Source: Lentisphaeria bacterium (lineage in GTDB: Bacteria > Verrucomicrobiota > Lentisphaeria > Victivallales > Victivallaceae). From it: a stretch of 64,000 bases of DNA. The stretch is from positions 1 through 64,000 of the forward strand of contig JAFTIA010000032.1 of the NCBI GenBank assembly GCA_017457105.1, in the 5' to 3' direction. Below are positions 25,176 through 34,442 of this stretch, piece after piece. The notes below the pieces were generated by a model. That model searched no databases. It was not told where the DNA came from and worked only from the letters and a program-made list of their open reading frames with translations. Each line of letters opens with the position of its first letter. The first letter of the stretch is position 1. The translations under genes were made by a program, and so were the position numbers.

Positions 25176-25372
25176 ACCTCAAGAAGATCTGAAAATAAGA
25201 CAGGGATTTGCTATGATGCCGAAGGGTAATCGACATTTTTTTACCGCAGTTGTCCGGCCTCGCCGCTGGATCCTGTCTTTTAATTACATCCCTGCCGGAA
25301 CGTAACTTCTCTGTACCTGCTTTGCAGGTGTATTGTGTCTTTTTTGCAATACTTTAACAGAGGAGAATAATC

Positions 25373-27091
25373 ATGATCAAAATTTGGCGGTATTACGGCA
25401 GTTATTTCGGGGCGGGTGGTACGATCACCGATACGGCTATTACAGAAACAACAACAGCAGACGGCGTTTATACGGATGAGGTTCTTGCCTCCATTGCCGC
25501 AAGCGGATTTAACGGGATCTGGGTCCACGGCCAGCTTCACAATCTGATTTGGCGTCCGGAATTTCCGGAATTGGCACCTTTGGCGGCACTTCATCAGGAA
25601 CGGATGAATTCTCTGATCGGCCGGGCGGCAAAGCATGGGCTGAAAGTTTATCTTTATATGCAGCCGCCCCGGGCTCTTCCGGTGGCCGATGAGGCATTCT
25701 GGAATGCCCATAAAGATGTTGGCGGGCAGGAAATTCCCAGTCCGGCAGGCATCCCGGGAGCACCTCTTTACCGGTCGCTCTGTACTTCCACTGATATTGT
25801 CCGGAAATATATCCGTAACGGTATGGCCGATTTGACCCGGGCATTGCCGGGGTTGGGCGGCTATATCATTATTTCCGCATCGGAATATCCGGCGCACTGT
25901 TATACTCACCGGAATCAGGAGAATGTGGAATGTCCCCGGTGCAAGGCTCGGCCCCGGGGCGAGGTGATTTCGGAACTTCTGCAAACGCTCCGTGATGGAG
26001 TCCGGGAGGTCAGTAAAGATACTGCACTCATTGTGTGGAACTGGTCGTGGCGTTATAACGGCGGGGAAGAATACATCGTGGATCACCTGCCGGAAGATGT
26101 TATTTTTATGGCAGACTTTGAGCGGGGCGGTTATCAGGACCGGCTGGGGCATAAAGATCATGCCATGGATGAATACTGCATTTCCTATGCCGGACCTTCG
26201 GAGCAGTTTGTAGAGACCACGGCGGCCGCCCGGAAGCGGGGATTGCAGTGCTGTGCAAAACTCCAGTTCGGCACCACTCATGAAGTTGCCAGTGTGCCGA
26301 ATATCCCCTTGATCGGCAACCTTTTCCTGAAAGCGGACTATCTGCGGAAAAGCGATGTCAAGGCTTTTATGGGGTGCTGGAATTTCGGGAACATGATCAC
26401 GGCCAACACGGCGGCATTCAACTACTTCCTCTCCGCCGAAGCCCCGGATGATCAGAAGACGGCGGTGGAAACATTTGCCGCAAATTATTTCCCCGGGTGT
26501 GATGCCGCCAAAGCGGCACAGGCGTGGGATATAATGGCAAAAGCCATGCTTTCCTATCCCTTCGGTATTCCCTATATCTATTTCGGTCCGACCAACTGGG
26601 TGCTGGCGCACTTTCAGGAACCGGCGCCGTTTGTGATGAAAACCTGCGGACGCTCCTGGTATTTTGATCAGGATCGGGCAGATGATATTTCTCTGGCGGT
26701 AACAGAGTTTACCGAAGAAGAGATCCTGGGCGGTCTGGACGCGCTGACTGCCGGTTGGGAAGAGGGCTGCCGGTTGTTTGAAGAGGCCATGCAGACGGCG
26801 GCGGATGACCGGCACAAGCGGGAAGAACTGGATAATGTATATGTGCTGCTGGCGATTTTCCGCAGCAGTGTCAACTATTTCCGGTTACGCAATATCCGGC
26901 GTGACTTTGACCGTTTTGACCGGGCGGCTTACAATGCCGTTTCTGCGGACGAGCTGGAAAATCTGCGGGCAGTATTGCCGCTGGTGGAGCGTGATCCCCG
27001 GTTCGGATTCCACGCCGAACCCGGCGGGTATATGTTTGATGCCGCTTCCATCCGGGCAAAAATCGCCCGTCTGGAAGATGTTTTGAAATGA
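25373..27091 (+). CDS. GH20/GH163-like glycoside hydrolase-like protein
   Basis: A 572-residue protein with a TIM-barrel first half: a GFNGIWVHGQLHNL strand, KVYLYMQPPRAL, an IIISASEYPAHCYTH strand carrying a potential acid pair (Ser-Glu), and a downstream cysteine pair VECPRCKAR as in DUF4838/GH20-related families. The second half is helical. No signal peptide. The start follows a leader with an AGAGGAG site. The next gene starts 9 bases on. The chemistry (N-acetyl-hexosaminidase-like or other) is not settled by the sequence. Confidence 0.6.
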   Translation: MIKIWRYYGSYFGAGGTITDTAITETTTADGVYTDEVLASIAASGFNGIWVHGQLHNLIWRPEFPELAPLAALHQERMNSLIGRAAKHGLKVYLYMQPPRALPVADEAFWNAHKDVGGQEIPSPAGIPGAPLYRSLCTSTDIVRKYIRNGMADLTRALPGLGGYIIISASEYPAHCYTHRNQENVECPRCKARPRGEVISELLQTLRDGVREVSKDTALIVWNWSWRYNGGEEYIVDHLPEDVIFMADFERGGYQDRLGHKDHAMDEYCISYAGPSEQFVETTAAARKRGLQCCAKLQFGTTHEVASVPNIPLIGNLFLKADYLRKSDVKAFMGCWNFGNMITANTAAFNYFLSAEAPDDQKTAVETFAANYFPGCDAAKAAQAWDIMAKAMLSYPFGIPYIYFGPTNWVLAHFQEPAPFVMKTCGRSWYFDQDRADDISLAVTEFTEEEILGGLDALTAGWEEGCRLFEEAMQTAADDRHKREELDNVYVLLAIFRSSVNYFRLRNIRRDFDRFDRAAYNAVSADELENLRAVLPLVERDPRFGFHAEPGGYMFDAASIRAKIARLEDVLK

Positions 27092-27100
27092 GGTGATGCT

Positions 27101-28132
27101 ATGGATTGGCTGAAAAAACTTGATCCCGATGCCGTTTCTCTCCAATGCGGTGACGGGGCTGTTTGGGCCTTGCCCGGGCTGCAGGGGCGCATTGTCTGCT
27201 CTATGGATGGGGAACTGCTGCACCGGCTGGATCGGGATCTTGCGGCGACGGCAAAGCCCGGTACATTCAACAATGTGGGCGGCAATTCTCTCTGGCCCGC
27301 GCCGGAAGGGGGGCCGGTGGCCTTTAATTACTATCAGAAAGACCCCGCTGCCTGGGGTGTTCAGGAAGCCGTCAACAGCCAGTTCGCTGTATGTACGGAG
27401 TGTTCCGGAACTCATGCGGTAATGGAGAAAACGATGTCTCTGACCAACCGCACCGGGGCGGATATGCTTGTGGCATGGCGGCGGGAGATCCGCCCGGCGG
27501 ATCTGGCGCGGACGGCGGCGGAATACAGCTTGAAGGCAACCGGATATGAATCTGAAGATACATTGCTTCTTCAGAAACCGTTTTCGCCGGAAGAGGCGTT
27601 GATTGCCGCCTGGTCGCTGGAACAGCTGCCCCTTTCGCCGGATGCGTATGGCTTTATGGTGTTTGACAAAGCTGTGCCGGGGATGGTCAATACCGGTTAT
27701 TACGGAGACCCTGTGCCGTATCTGGACTATGCGGGGAACCGGGTGATTTTCCGGTTTGATTCGCCCTCCAAACTTCAGATCGGCGCCGATGCCGGGTCCA
27801 ACCCCCGGTTGATCGGAGGGTGTATTCCCTCCCGGGATCTGCTGATCCTGCGGGAGACAACTGTTGTGCCGGGCGGCACTTATATTGACATTGCGGACAA
27901 CGAGCAGCCTGCGGGCCCCTTTGCTGCCGGGGATGCGTACAGCATTTTCTACGGGGCTGAACTGGATTTCTTTGAACTGGAGACCATTGCGCCGGTGATC
28001 ATGGAAGCCGGTCTGGTCCGGGGCAGTCTTCTGCAGAGCCGCAGTATGTTTTTCCGGGGGCGTTTTGACGATCTTGCCCGGATGATGATGGATAAATATG
28101 GCTTTCAATTACAACAGGGAGTTGCAAAATGA
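27101..28132 (+). CDS. DUF6786-like protein, aldose-epimerase-like fold
   Basis: A 343-residue protein predicted to be mostly beta, with segments GGNSLWPAPEGGP and FNYYQ that resemble the sugar-ring recognition part of DUF6786 and galactose-mutarotase-like domains. The family is known chiefly from Lentisphaerota and Planctomycetota. GAGG precedes the ATG. It lies between a GH-like gene and a deacetylase gene (four-base ATGA overlap), so a sugar-epimerase or carbohydrate-binding role is plausible, but no catalytic residue can be named. Confidence 0.55.
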   Translation: MDWLKKLDPDAVSLQCGDGAVWALPGLQGRIVCSMDGELLHRLDRDLAATAKPGTFNNVGGNSLWPAPEGGPVAFNYYQKDPAAWGVQEAVNSQFAVCTECSGTHAVMEKTMSLTNRTGADMLVAWRREIRPADLARTAAEYSLKATGYESEDTLLLQKPFSPEEALIAAWSLEQLPLSPDAYGFMVFDKAVPGMVNTGYYGDPVPYLDYAGNRVIFRFDSPSKLQIGADAGSNPRLIGGCIPSRDLLILRETTVVPGGTYIDIADNEQPAGPFAAGDAYSIFYGAELDFFELETIAPVIMEAGLVRGSLLQSRSMFFRGRFDDLARMMMDKYGFQLQQGVAK

Positions 28133-29007
28133 CCATTAAAACTGTTTTCGGTTTTGATATGGAAACCGATATCGGCAGCTGGACTTCGTTTTATGACGGG
28201 TTCCGCAAGGGGACGCCCCGGATTTTGCAGGTGCTGGCGGACAATGATATTTCCGCCACCTTCTACTTTACCGGGGACAGTGCCAAAAAGAATCCGGATA
28301 TCGTACGCATGGTGCGGGATGCCGGGCATGAAATCGGGTGTCATACCCTGTTTCACGAAACCATCGGGGACCCGTTGTTTGAAATTCCGGGGATGGTTCC
28401 CATTCTGCCGGAAGAGGTGGTGCACCGTATTGAATTGGCTACGCAATGGGTGGAGGAAGTGGCCGGCGTGCATCCCTCCGCATTCCGCTGCCCCCGGCTT
28501 TTCGGTTCCACGCAGGTGGTGAATGCGCTGGAAAGACTGGGGTATCAGAGTGATGCCTCCTACCCCATGTATTTCTATAAGGAACAGCTCTCCCCGTATC
28601 ACCCCAGCAGTGAGGATTGGACGAAAAAGGGGGATATGAAACTCATTGAGCTGCCCAATTTTGCCGACTTGTCCCAGGAATCCCATGACCCCTACGGGCG
28701 GGATCTGGATCAGTGGCCGCTGTGGCGGCTGGAAAATGCCGAAGCTGTGATGAAGAGCATCCATGGTTACTGCGGTTATTGCAAGGCCCGGAACGTGGAA
28801 CCCTTCCTGTGCTTCTACATGCATCCGTGGGAATTTGTGACCATGCCGGAAGGCCTGATCCATTCCGGCGAGGGATCGGTATTGCCGGATTCCTTTATCG
28901 TCAAAAACTGCGGGGATTATGCTTTGCAGGAATTTGACCGCCTGATCAAACTTTTGAAGGAAGCCGGTTCGGAATTTTACCGTGCCAAAGATATTGTGAT
29001 CGATTGA
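28129..29007 (+). CDS. Polysaccharide deacetylase (NodB-like)
   Basis: A 292-residue carbohydrate esterase family 4 type protein. The N-terminal DMETDIGSW motif carries the metal Asp, HTLFHET near residue 83 the two metal histidines, and the RCPRLFGS segment the catalytic-arginine region. HPWEF late in the chain carries a further histidine. There is no signal peptide, so it acts in the cytoplasm. It overlaps the upstream gene by four bases and precedes the M24 peptidase gene by 29 bases. Confidence 0.85.
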   Translation: MTIKTVFGFDMETDIGSWTSFYDGFRKGTPRILQVLADNDISATFYFTGDSAKKNPDIVRMVRDAGHEIGCHTLFHETIGDPLFEIPGMVPILPEEVVHRIELATQWVEEVAGVHPSAFRCPRLFGSTQVVNALERLGYQSDASYPMYFYKEQLSPYHPSSEDWTKKGDMKLIELPNFADLSQESHDPYGRDLDQWPLWRLENAEAVMKSIHGYCGYCKARNVEPFLCFYMHPWEFVTMPEGLIHSGEGSVLPDSFIVKNCGDYALQEFDRLIKLLKEAGSEFYRAKDIVID

Positions 29008-29036
29008 ATAAAACCAACCAAAAAAGGAGTAATAAA

Positions 29037-30191
29037 ATGAACATTCCCGCAAGTGAACAGCTCGCCCGTATTGCAGAGTTTCAGGCCCGGATCAAGGCCG
29101 CCGGTCTGGATGCCTGTCTGGTCCACGGCAACGAATCCGATTTTGCCAACGTCCGTTACCTGACCGAATACTGGCCCACCTTTGAAGCTGCCGGTGTCTT
29201 TGTCCCGGCGGAAGGCAAGCCGGTGCTGCTGATCGGTCCTGAAAGCGAAAACTACGCCAAGGGCCGCAGCGTGATCCCGGATATCGTGAAGATGATCGAA
29301 TACCGTGAATCTGCCGAACCCCAGTACCCGGGGATCGACGTTGCCAATTACAAAGACGTGGTGGAACTGGCCATGCCCGGCAAAAAGCTGAACAAACTGG
29401 GGCTGGTGGGCTTTGCCGTGATGAGTCTGCCGGTGTATTTCGGTCTGCAGCGTGATCTTCCGGAAACGGAACTCGTCAAGGCGGACGAAACGCTGCTGCC
29501 CATGCGTTTTGTCAAGAGCGAAGCGGAATTGGCCTGCATGCGCCGTGCCTTCCAGATCAGCGAACTGGCCATCGAAGCTATTCTGAACGAAATGAAAGTC
29601 GGCATGACCGAATTTCAGGTCATCGGTATTGCCCAGCGGGAAATTTACAAGCATGGCGGCGAATACGAAGGGCATGCGCTGTACTGCTTCAGCGGTCCCC
29701 GCACCAACAATGCGATCTGCCGTCCCATCAACAAGGTCATTCAGGCCAACGAAATCATCCAGCTGAATATCGGTGCCCGGGTGGGCGGGTATTCCTCCAG
29801 CGTGGGGCTGCCGGTGATCTTCGGTAAATTCTCCGGTCTGCAGAAGGATCTGGTGGAATTCGGTCTGAAGGCCCATATCAAGACCATGGAACTCATGGCG
29901 GCGGGTCGTCCGGCGGCGGCTGTGGTGAAAGATTACGAAGCATGGGTGAAGGAACAGGGGTATGACAAGTACATGCTCTACGGTCCGTGCCATGCCATCG
30001 GTATGATGGAAGTGGAACAGCCCTGGATGGAATCTGTTTCCAACTACAATCTGCAGGAAAATATGACGTTCCAGGTGGATACGTTCTTCACCGGCAATGA
30101 CTTCGGTCTGCGTTGGGAAAACGGTGTCCGCATCTGCAACGGCGGTGTGGAGCGTTTGTCCGAAAAGTTCATGAAGGTCATCGAACTGTAA
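29037..30191 (+). CDS. M24 family Xaa-Pro peptidase/creatinase-like protein
   Basis: A 384-residue two-domain M24 protein: a creatinase N-terminal domain (residues 1-140), then the pita-bread domain. The metal-site positions are only partly recognisable. The usual AxDxG segment becomes IQLNIGARVGGYSS, with Asp lost; the histidine motif becomes GPCHAIGMMEVEQPW; the final QVDTF replaces the family acidic pair. It may therefore be a non-peptidase member, as with creatinase relatives. The ATG at 29037 follows AAGGAG. It ends just before a strong terminator. Confidence 0.75.
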   Translation: MNIPASEQLARIAEFQARIKAAGLDACLVHGNESDFANVRYLTEYWPTFEAAGVFVPAEGKPVLLIGPESENYAKGRSVIPDIVKMIEYRESAEPQYPGIDVANYKDVVELAMPGKKLNKLGLVGFAVMSLPVYFGLQRDLPETELVKADETLLPMRFVKSEAELACMRRAFQISELAIEAILNEMKVGMTEFQVIGIAQREIYKHGGEYEGHALYCFSGPRTNNAICRPINKVIQANEIIQLNIGARVGGYSSSVGLPVIFGKFSGLQKDLVEFGLKAHIKTMELMAAGRPAAAVVKDYEAWVKEQGYDKYMLYGPCHAIGMMEVEQPWMESVSNYNLQENMTFQVDTFFTGNDFGLRWENGVRICNGGVERLSEKFMKVIEL

Positions 30192-30219
30192 AAATTTCTG
30201 TAACAGGAATTGGACGGGA

Positions 30220-30246
30220 ACCGGCAGGAAACTGCCGGTTTTTTTA
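30220..30246 (+). terminator. Intrinsic terminator after the M24 gene
   Basis: CCGGCAG (30221-30227), GAAA loop, CTGCCGG (30232-30238), followed by seven T residues. Confidence 0.9.
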
Positions 30247-30326
30247 TATGGCTCTGTACTGAACGCAGACTGATATTATGGAGCGCAGGCGATTTTTAAT
30301 CGTCAAGCGTCGGGGCAAGGGCGGCA
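30246..30326. repeat. Dispersed intergenic repeat, copy 2
   Basis: About 80 bases matching 17941-18022 with about ten differences. The inner palindrome keeps AATCGTC while the other arm has GGCGATT in place of GACGATT, so pairing survives as G-U. A GC-rich hairpin (GGGCGGCA...TGCCGCC) follows at its right end. Confidence 0.85.
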
Positions 30327-30499
30327 TTGTGCCGCCATTGCCCGGAGCGGTTTCAACGGGATCTGACGCTCGCTCTGCCCGGGATGGCAAATGGCGCGGG
30401 AACGGAATATTACGCTCTTCCGTCAAGCAGTACTTTCCCGTACTTTGAAACTTCTGATGGCAGATGCAAAAAATCTTCTTTTTATGTGTAATCGTCTTC
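30327..30499. other. Non-coding stretch, no gene seen
   Basis: Between the dispersed repeat and the promoter of the GH127 gene no coding region is supported; one GC-rich hairpin lies at its left edge. Confidence 0.5.
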
Positions 30500-30527
30500 T
30501 TGTTGTTCGGGGGATGGGATGTATATT
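30500..30527 (+). promoter_or_regulatory. Promoter of the GH127 gene
   Basis: TTGTTG (30500-30505), 16 bases, TATATT (30522-30527), 38 bases before the ATG at 30565. Confidence 0.6.
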
Positions 30528-30564
30528 AACATTGTAATCTGCATAAACAAAGAGGAGTTATGGT

Positions 30565-32433
30565 ATGATTTTGAACAGTATTCTCGGGAATGTGCCGGGC
30601 GGACGGAGTTTCCGGCCCGCCGGATGGGTGAAAAAGCAGCTTGAGATCCAGGCAGCCGGGCTTGCCGGTAATCTGGACAAGGTCTGGCGGGACGTGCGGG
30701 ACAGTGCGTGGATCGGCGGCACGGCGGACGGCTGGGAACGGGTCCCTTATTGGCTGGATGGTTTTATTGATCTGGCGTGGCTGCTGGATGATGCGGATAT
30801 GCAGGCCCGGGCAAAAAGGTATGTGGACGGCATTCTTGCACAGCAGAAGCCGGACGGGTGGCTCTGCCCCTGCAGTGATGAGGAACGGGCGACTTATGAT
30901 ATGTGGTCTCTCTTCCTTCTGGGGAAAGTTTTGCTGGTATGGGAACACCGTACCGGAGATGACCGGATCTTCCCGGCGTTGTACAAAGCGTACCGTCAGC
31001 TGCCGGATCATCTGCGCCAGAATCCTCTTTTCCGCTGGGGGCGTGCCCGGTGGTTTGAGGGACTGATCCCCATTGCGTATCTTTACCGGAAAACCGGCGA
31101 AGCATGGATGCCGGAACTGGTGGAACTGCTCCGGGAACAGGGAATGGACTTTCAGGAGAAACTCCGCAACTGGCGGTGGACCGAAAAGGAAAAAGAGTGG
31201 ACTTTTGAAGCGCATGTGGTGAATTGCGCCATGGAATTGCATTCTGAATTGCTGTATCAGGCGTTCCACCCGGAAACGGAAGATAACGGCAATGCGTTTG
31301 CCCACGATATGCTGGGGAAACTGTTGAAATATCATGGTATGGCAAACGGTCACTTTACCGGGGATGAGTGTCTTTCCGGCTTGAGCCCTGTGCAGGGGAC
31401 GGAGTTGTGCGGCGTGGTGGAAGCCATGTTTTCTGCGGAACTCCTGCTTGCCGCCACCGGGGACAGTGCGTGGGGGGATTATCTGGAAACTCTGGCGTAC
31501 AACGCTTTGCCCGCCACCTGTTCGGAAGATATGTGGACTCACCAGTACGATCAGCAGACCAATCAGATTGGCTGCTGTATTGAAGAAAATCCGGTTTATT
31601 CCACCAATCACCCCAATGCCAATATTTTCGGTCTGGAGCCCAATTTCGGCTGCTGTACCGCCAATTTCGGGCAGGGGTGGCCCAAACTTTCCGCCAATAC
31701 CTTCCTTGTAAAAGAGGATGGCGTAACTGCCGCACTCCTGCTTCCGGGGGTGTTGCAGACCGTGTTGGCAGGCAGAGAGATCACGCTGACGCAGGATACT
31801 TGCTATCCCTTCCGGGATCATGGGGTCCTTACGGTGGAGGCTCCGGAAGACGGGGCGGAATTTACCGTGCGCATCCGTATTCCCGGCTTTGCCCGTTCTG
31901 CGGAAGTGGCTGGTGAGGCGGTCGCTCCCGGCACTTTCTGGGAATGCCGGAAGGTGTGGAAGGGGAAAACGGTTCTTGCGTGGCACCTTACCTTTGAAAC
32001 GGAAACATTTACCCGTCCCAACGGGATGCAGGCAGTGCGGCGCGGGCCCTTCCTGTACTCGCTTCCCGTTGCGGCGCGCTGGGTAATGCACGAGTATGAG
32101 CAGGATGGTGTGGAGCGGAAGTTCCCCTATTGCGATTATGAACTTTTTGCGGAAGAGTCGTGGAATTACGGCTTTGCCGGAAATGAGTTCCAGTATGAAG
32201 AGCAGGAAATGGGTGAAGTCCCCTTCTCGGAAAAGAATCCCCCCTGTGTGATTTATACCGATATGCAGCAGATCCCGTGGCAGTTGAATGAAAACTCTGT
32301 GGGTGTGGCGGCCCCCCTTCCGGAGAGCTGCAAAGGGATCGCTCCTGTGGAACGGAAGAAACTTATTCCCTACGGCTGCACGAAACTCCGCATGACAGAA
32401 ATGCCGCGGCGGGTAGCACCCGCTGGCATGTAG
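30565..32433 (+). CDS. GH127 (DUF1680) beta-L-arabinofuranosidase-like protein
   Basis: A 622-residue protein matching the DUF1680/GH127 family. Features are an (alpha/alpha)6 barrel with YWLDGFIDLAWLL, the catalytic glutamate region GTELCGVVEAMF, and the cysteine set FGCCTANFGQGWPK, in which a Cys acts as nucleophile on a zinc-bound Cys3Glu site in characterised members. C-terminal beta domains follow from about residue 400. No signal peptide. The last residues (about 615-622) come from an intergenic repeat, so the native C terminus may have been replaced. Substrate inferred as an L-arabinofuranoside or related sugar. Confidence 0.87.
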   Translation: MILNSILGNVPGGRSFRPAGWVKKQLEIQAAGLAGNLDKVWRDVRDSAWIGGTADGWERVPYWLDGFIDLAWLLDDADMQARAKRYVDGILAQQKPDGWLCPCSDEERATYDMWSLFLLGKVLLVWEHRTGDDRIFPALYKAYRQLPDHLRQNPLFRWGRARWFEGLIPIAYLYRKTGEAWMPELVELLREQGMDFQEKLRNWRWTEKEKEWTFEAHVVNCAMELHSELLYQAFHPETEDNGNAFAHDMLGKLLKYHGMANGHFTGDECLSGLSPVQGTELCGVVEAMFSAELLLAATGDSAWGDYLETLAYNALPATCSEDMWTHQYDQQTNQIGCCIEENPVYSTNHPNANIFGLEPNFGCCTANFGQGWPKLSANTFLVKEDGVTAALLLPGVLQTVLAGREITLTQDTCYPFRDHGVLTVEAPEDGAEFTVRIRIPGFARSAEVAGEAVAPGTFWECRKVWKGKTVLAWHLTFETETFTRPNGMQAVRRGPFLYSLPVAARWVMHEYEQDGVERKFPYCDYELFAEESWNYGFAGNEFQYEEQEMGEVPFSEKNPPCVIYTDMQQIPWQLNENSVGVAAPLPESCKGIAPVERKKLIPYGCTKLRMTEMPRRVAPAGM

Positions 32434-32558
32434 TCGGCTGTCGCCCTGCGGGCTCTCGAGCCTCCAAAGGCGTATGTCGCAATGTCTATGGAGCAGCCCC
32501 CGTCTCCGCTTAGCTACGCCGTGGGCGGGTAGCACCCGCCGTCACGCAGTCGGCTGTC
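32409..32558. repeat. Paired direct repeat with hairpin core, overlapping the GH127 stop
   Basis: GCGGGTAGCACCCGC (itself a GCGGGT/ACCCGC hairpin) occurs at 32409-32423 and 32525-32539. Each copy is followed 8 bases later by AGTCGGCTGTC (32432-32442 and 32548-32558). The first copy encodes the last residues and stop of the GH127 gene. The spacer holds other short hairpins such as GCCC-TGC-GGGC. Confidence 0.75.
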
Positions 32559-32562
32559 TTTA

Positions 32563-33495
32563 TCAGCGGTGGAAGGCAATGACTTGCCGGATACATTCAT
32601 CCAGCCCGGTCTGAAGGGTCAGCCCCAGTTCGGACTGTGCCCGGGTGGTATCCGGCACATAGCGGGGAGCGGCTCCTTCTCCGGGGGGGAGGGCGATGGT
32701 TATGGGGACTTCCGGTGTAAAATGGGCGGCAACCTTGCGGGCAAGGTCAGCAATGCTCAAGCCTTCCATGGAACCCACGTTATAGGGTTTTCCATGTTCT
32801 CCCCTTGCCAGAATGGTAAAAAGCCAGCGGACAAGATCTTCCGCCGCCATGTAGGAGCGACAGGGTCTGCCGTCCCCTTGAATGGCAATGGGCTTCCCCT
32901 GTAATCCATCCCGGATGAAGTTGCCGATGGCAAAATGGATATCCAAAGGAAGATACGGGCCGCAAAAAGCAAAACATCTGGCGATCAGGGTGTAAATACC
33001 GGACTGAACGCACATTTTTTCCGCCTCCAGTTTGGCAATACCGTATTCCGTGACAGGTTTGCACGGATGATCTTCCGGAATGTTCTCCACATCCGGCGGT
33101 TGCGGGCCGTAAACGGCACCGGAACTTGTCAGAAGGAGTTTTTCCGCCCCGCATTTTTGGGCAAAGTTCAAAACTCTCCGTGTGCCGTCAAGGATGATGG
33201 AGCGCATTTCTCCGGGCGGCAACGTTGTTACTGCCGGGGTGGCGGCGTGGAAAACAAGGTCAAACTTTTCCTCCGGAAAGGTGAAATTCCGCACATCTCC
33301 GGTATGAAAACGGACATTGGAGAGCCCCGTCAACTCCGGATTTTGCTTTGCAAACTTTTCCGGATCACGGGAAAGAATGACAAATTCCGTATGGGGTAAA
33401 ATACCGTTTTTCAGCGCGGCAAGAATGCTTTTGCCAAAAAATCCGGTCCCGCCGGTGAGGAAGATTTTTTTATGTGCCAGTTCCGGGAAAAGCAT
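32563..33495 (-). CDS. NAD-dependent epimerase/dehydratase (extended SDR), probable CDP-sugar reductase
   Basis: A 310-residue extended short-chain dehydrogenase: the dinucleotide motif LTGGTGFFGKS, the TSSGAVYG serine strand and catalytic YGIAK (YxxxK). It is the last gene of a six-gene CDP-sugar operon, starting five bases after the glycosyltransferase stop. In yersiniose pathways the keto-sugar made by the TPP enzyme is reduced by an SDR (YerF). By position this protein could do that, or could reduce the 4-keto group as in abequose/paratose synthesis. The fold is certain; the substrate is inferred. Confidence 0.8.
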   Translation of the reverse strand: MLFPELAHKKIFLTGGTGFFGKSILAALKNGILPHTEFVILSRDPEKFAKQNPELTGLSNVRFHTGDVRNFTFPEEKFDLVFHAATPAVTTLPPGEMRSIILDGTRRVLNFAQKCGAEKLLLTSSGAVYGPQPPDVENIPEDHPCKPVTEYGIAKLEAEKMCVQSGIYTLIARCFAFCGPYLPLDIHFAIGNFIRDGLQGKPIAIQGDGRPCRSYMAAEDLVRWLFTILARGEHGKPYNVGSMEGLSIADLARKVAAHFTPEVPITIALPPGEGAAPRYVPDTTRAQSELGLTLQTGLDECIRQVIAFHR

Positions 33496-33500
33496 GGTTT

Positions 33501-34442
33501 TTACTTGAAGTTGATCCGTTCTTCTTCAATGACCAGCGGCTTATTTTTGACCTGTGTCCAGACCGCCCCCAGATATTCCCCGATGATGCCGATAAAGAAG
33601 AGCTGGACGGCACCCAGAAAGAACATGCCAATGACCAGCGGTGCAAGACCCAGCTGGAAGGTGTCCCACCAGCAGAGTTTCAGCACCAGATAGACCAGTG
33701 CCGCCAGCAGACTGAAAAGGCCGATGATGAATCCGGTCAGCACCGCCAACCGCAGGGGCAGTTTGGTGTGGTTGACGAATCCGGTCATGGCCATATCATA
33801 AAGGGTGAACGGATTGTTTTTGGTTTTCCCGTGTTCCCGGGCTGCCTGCACGAAAGGGACTTCGCATCGTTTGAAGCCGATTTCACTGACCAGTCCGCGG
33901 AAATAAGGGTAGGGCTCATGAAATTTTTTGAGGGCATCAATGAAACAACGGTCATAAAGGCCGAAGCCGGTGAATTTTTCGATCACATTCTGTCCGGGGG
34001 CAAATTTTTGCAACGCCCGGTAGTAGATCCCCCGCAGACATTCCAGCAAAAAACTGCTCTGGGTGCCGGAGCGGACACCGCAGACGACTTTGTATCCTGC
34101 TTCATACTTTTTCAGGAATTCCGTCAGCATCTCCGGCGGTTCCTGCAAGTCACTGCACAAATAAAAAACCGCATCCCCGGTGGCATTGAGCAGGCAGTTG
34201 AAAGGCGACCGGATATGTCCGAAATTGTTGGCGTTAAGAATGACTTTGAATTTGGGATCTTCAGAAGCGATCTTTCGGAGAACATCCCTTGTACCGTCTG
34301 TGGAAAGGTTGTCTTCCACAATAAATTCGTAATCATATTCCGGGTGTTTCGCCAGTTCCGCCTTGCAACGGGCATAAAAAAGCGGAATATTTTCCACCTC
34401 ATTCCAACAGTTTGTAACGATTGATAAAATTTTTCCGGCCAT
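33501..34442 (-). CDS. Family 2 glycosyltransferase with two C-terminal membrane segments
   Basis: A 313-residue GT2 enzyme of the DPM1/GtrB/ArnC type. Residues 1-220 form the GT-A domain, with IVTNCWNEVENIP, FIVEDNLSTDGT and the metal site LCSDLQEPPE (relaxed DLQDPP). Two hydrophobic segments (about 233-255 and 267-292) place it in the inner membrane, where relatives load undecaprenyl or polyprenyl phosphate with a sugar. It overlaps the TPP-enzyme stop by one base. Its position suggests it transfers the CDP-linked dideoxysugar made by the operon. Confidence 0.85.
   Translation of the reverse strand: MAGKILSIVTNCWNEVENIPLFYARCKAELAKHPEYDYEFIVEDNLSTDGTRDVLRKIASEDPKFKVILNANNFGHIRSPFNCLLNATGDAVFYLCSDLQEPPEMLTEFLKKYEAGYKVVCGVRSGTQSSFLLECLRGIYYRALQKFAPGQNVIEKFTGFGLYDRCFIDALKKFHEPYPYFRGLVSEIGFKRCEVPFVQAAREHGKTKNNPFTLYDMAMTGFVNHTKLPLRLAVLTGFIIGLFSLLAALVYLVLKLCWWDTFQLGLAPLVIGMFFLGAVQLFFIGIIGEYLGAVWTQVKNKPLVIEEERINFK

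Noticed and set aside
25280-26815. A 511-codon minus-strand frame opposite the GH-like gene.
   Set aside because: No domain is recognisable, and the plus-strand protein has family motifs and a ribosome site.
30526-32535. A 669-codon minus-strand frame opposite GH127.
   Set aside because: The plus strand encodes a full DUF1680 protein with its Cys/Glu site; the minus frame is a composition artefact.
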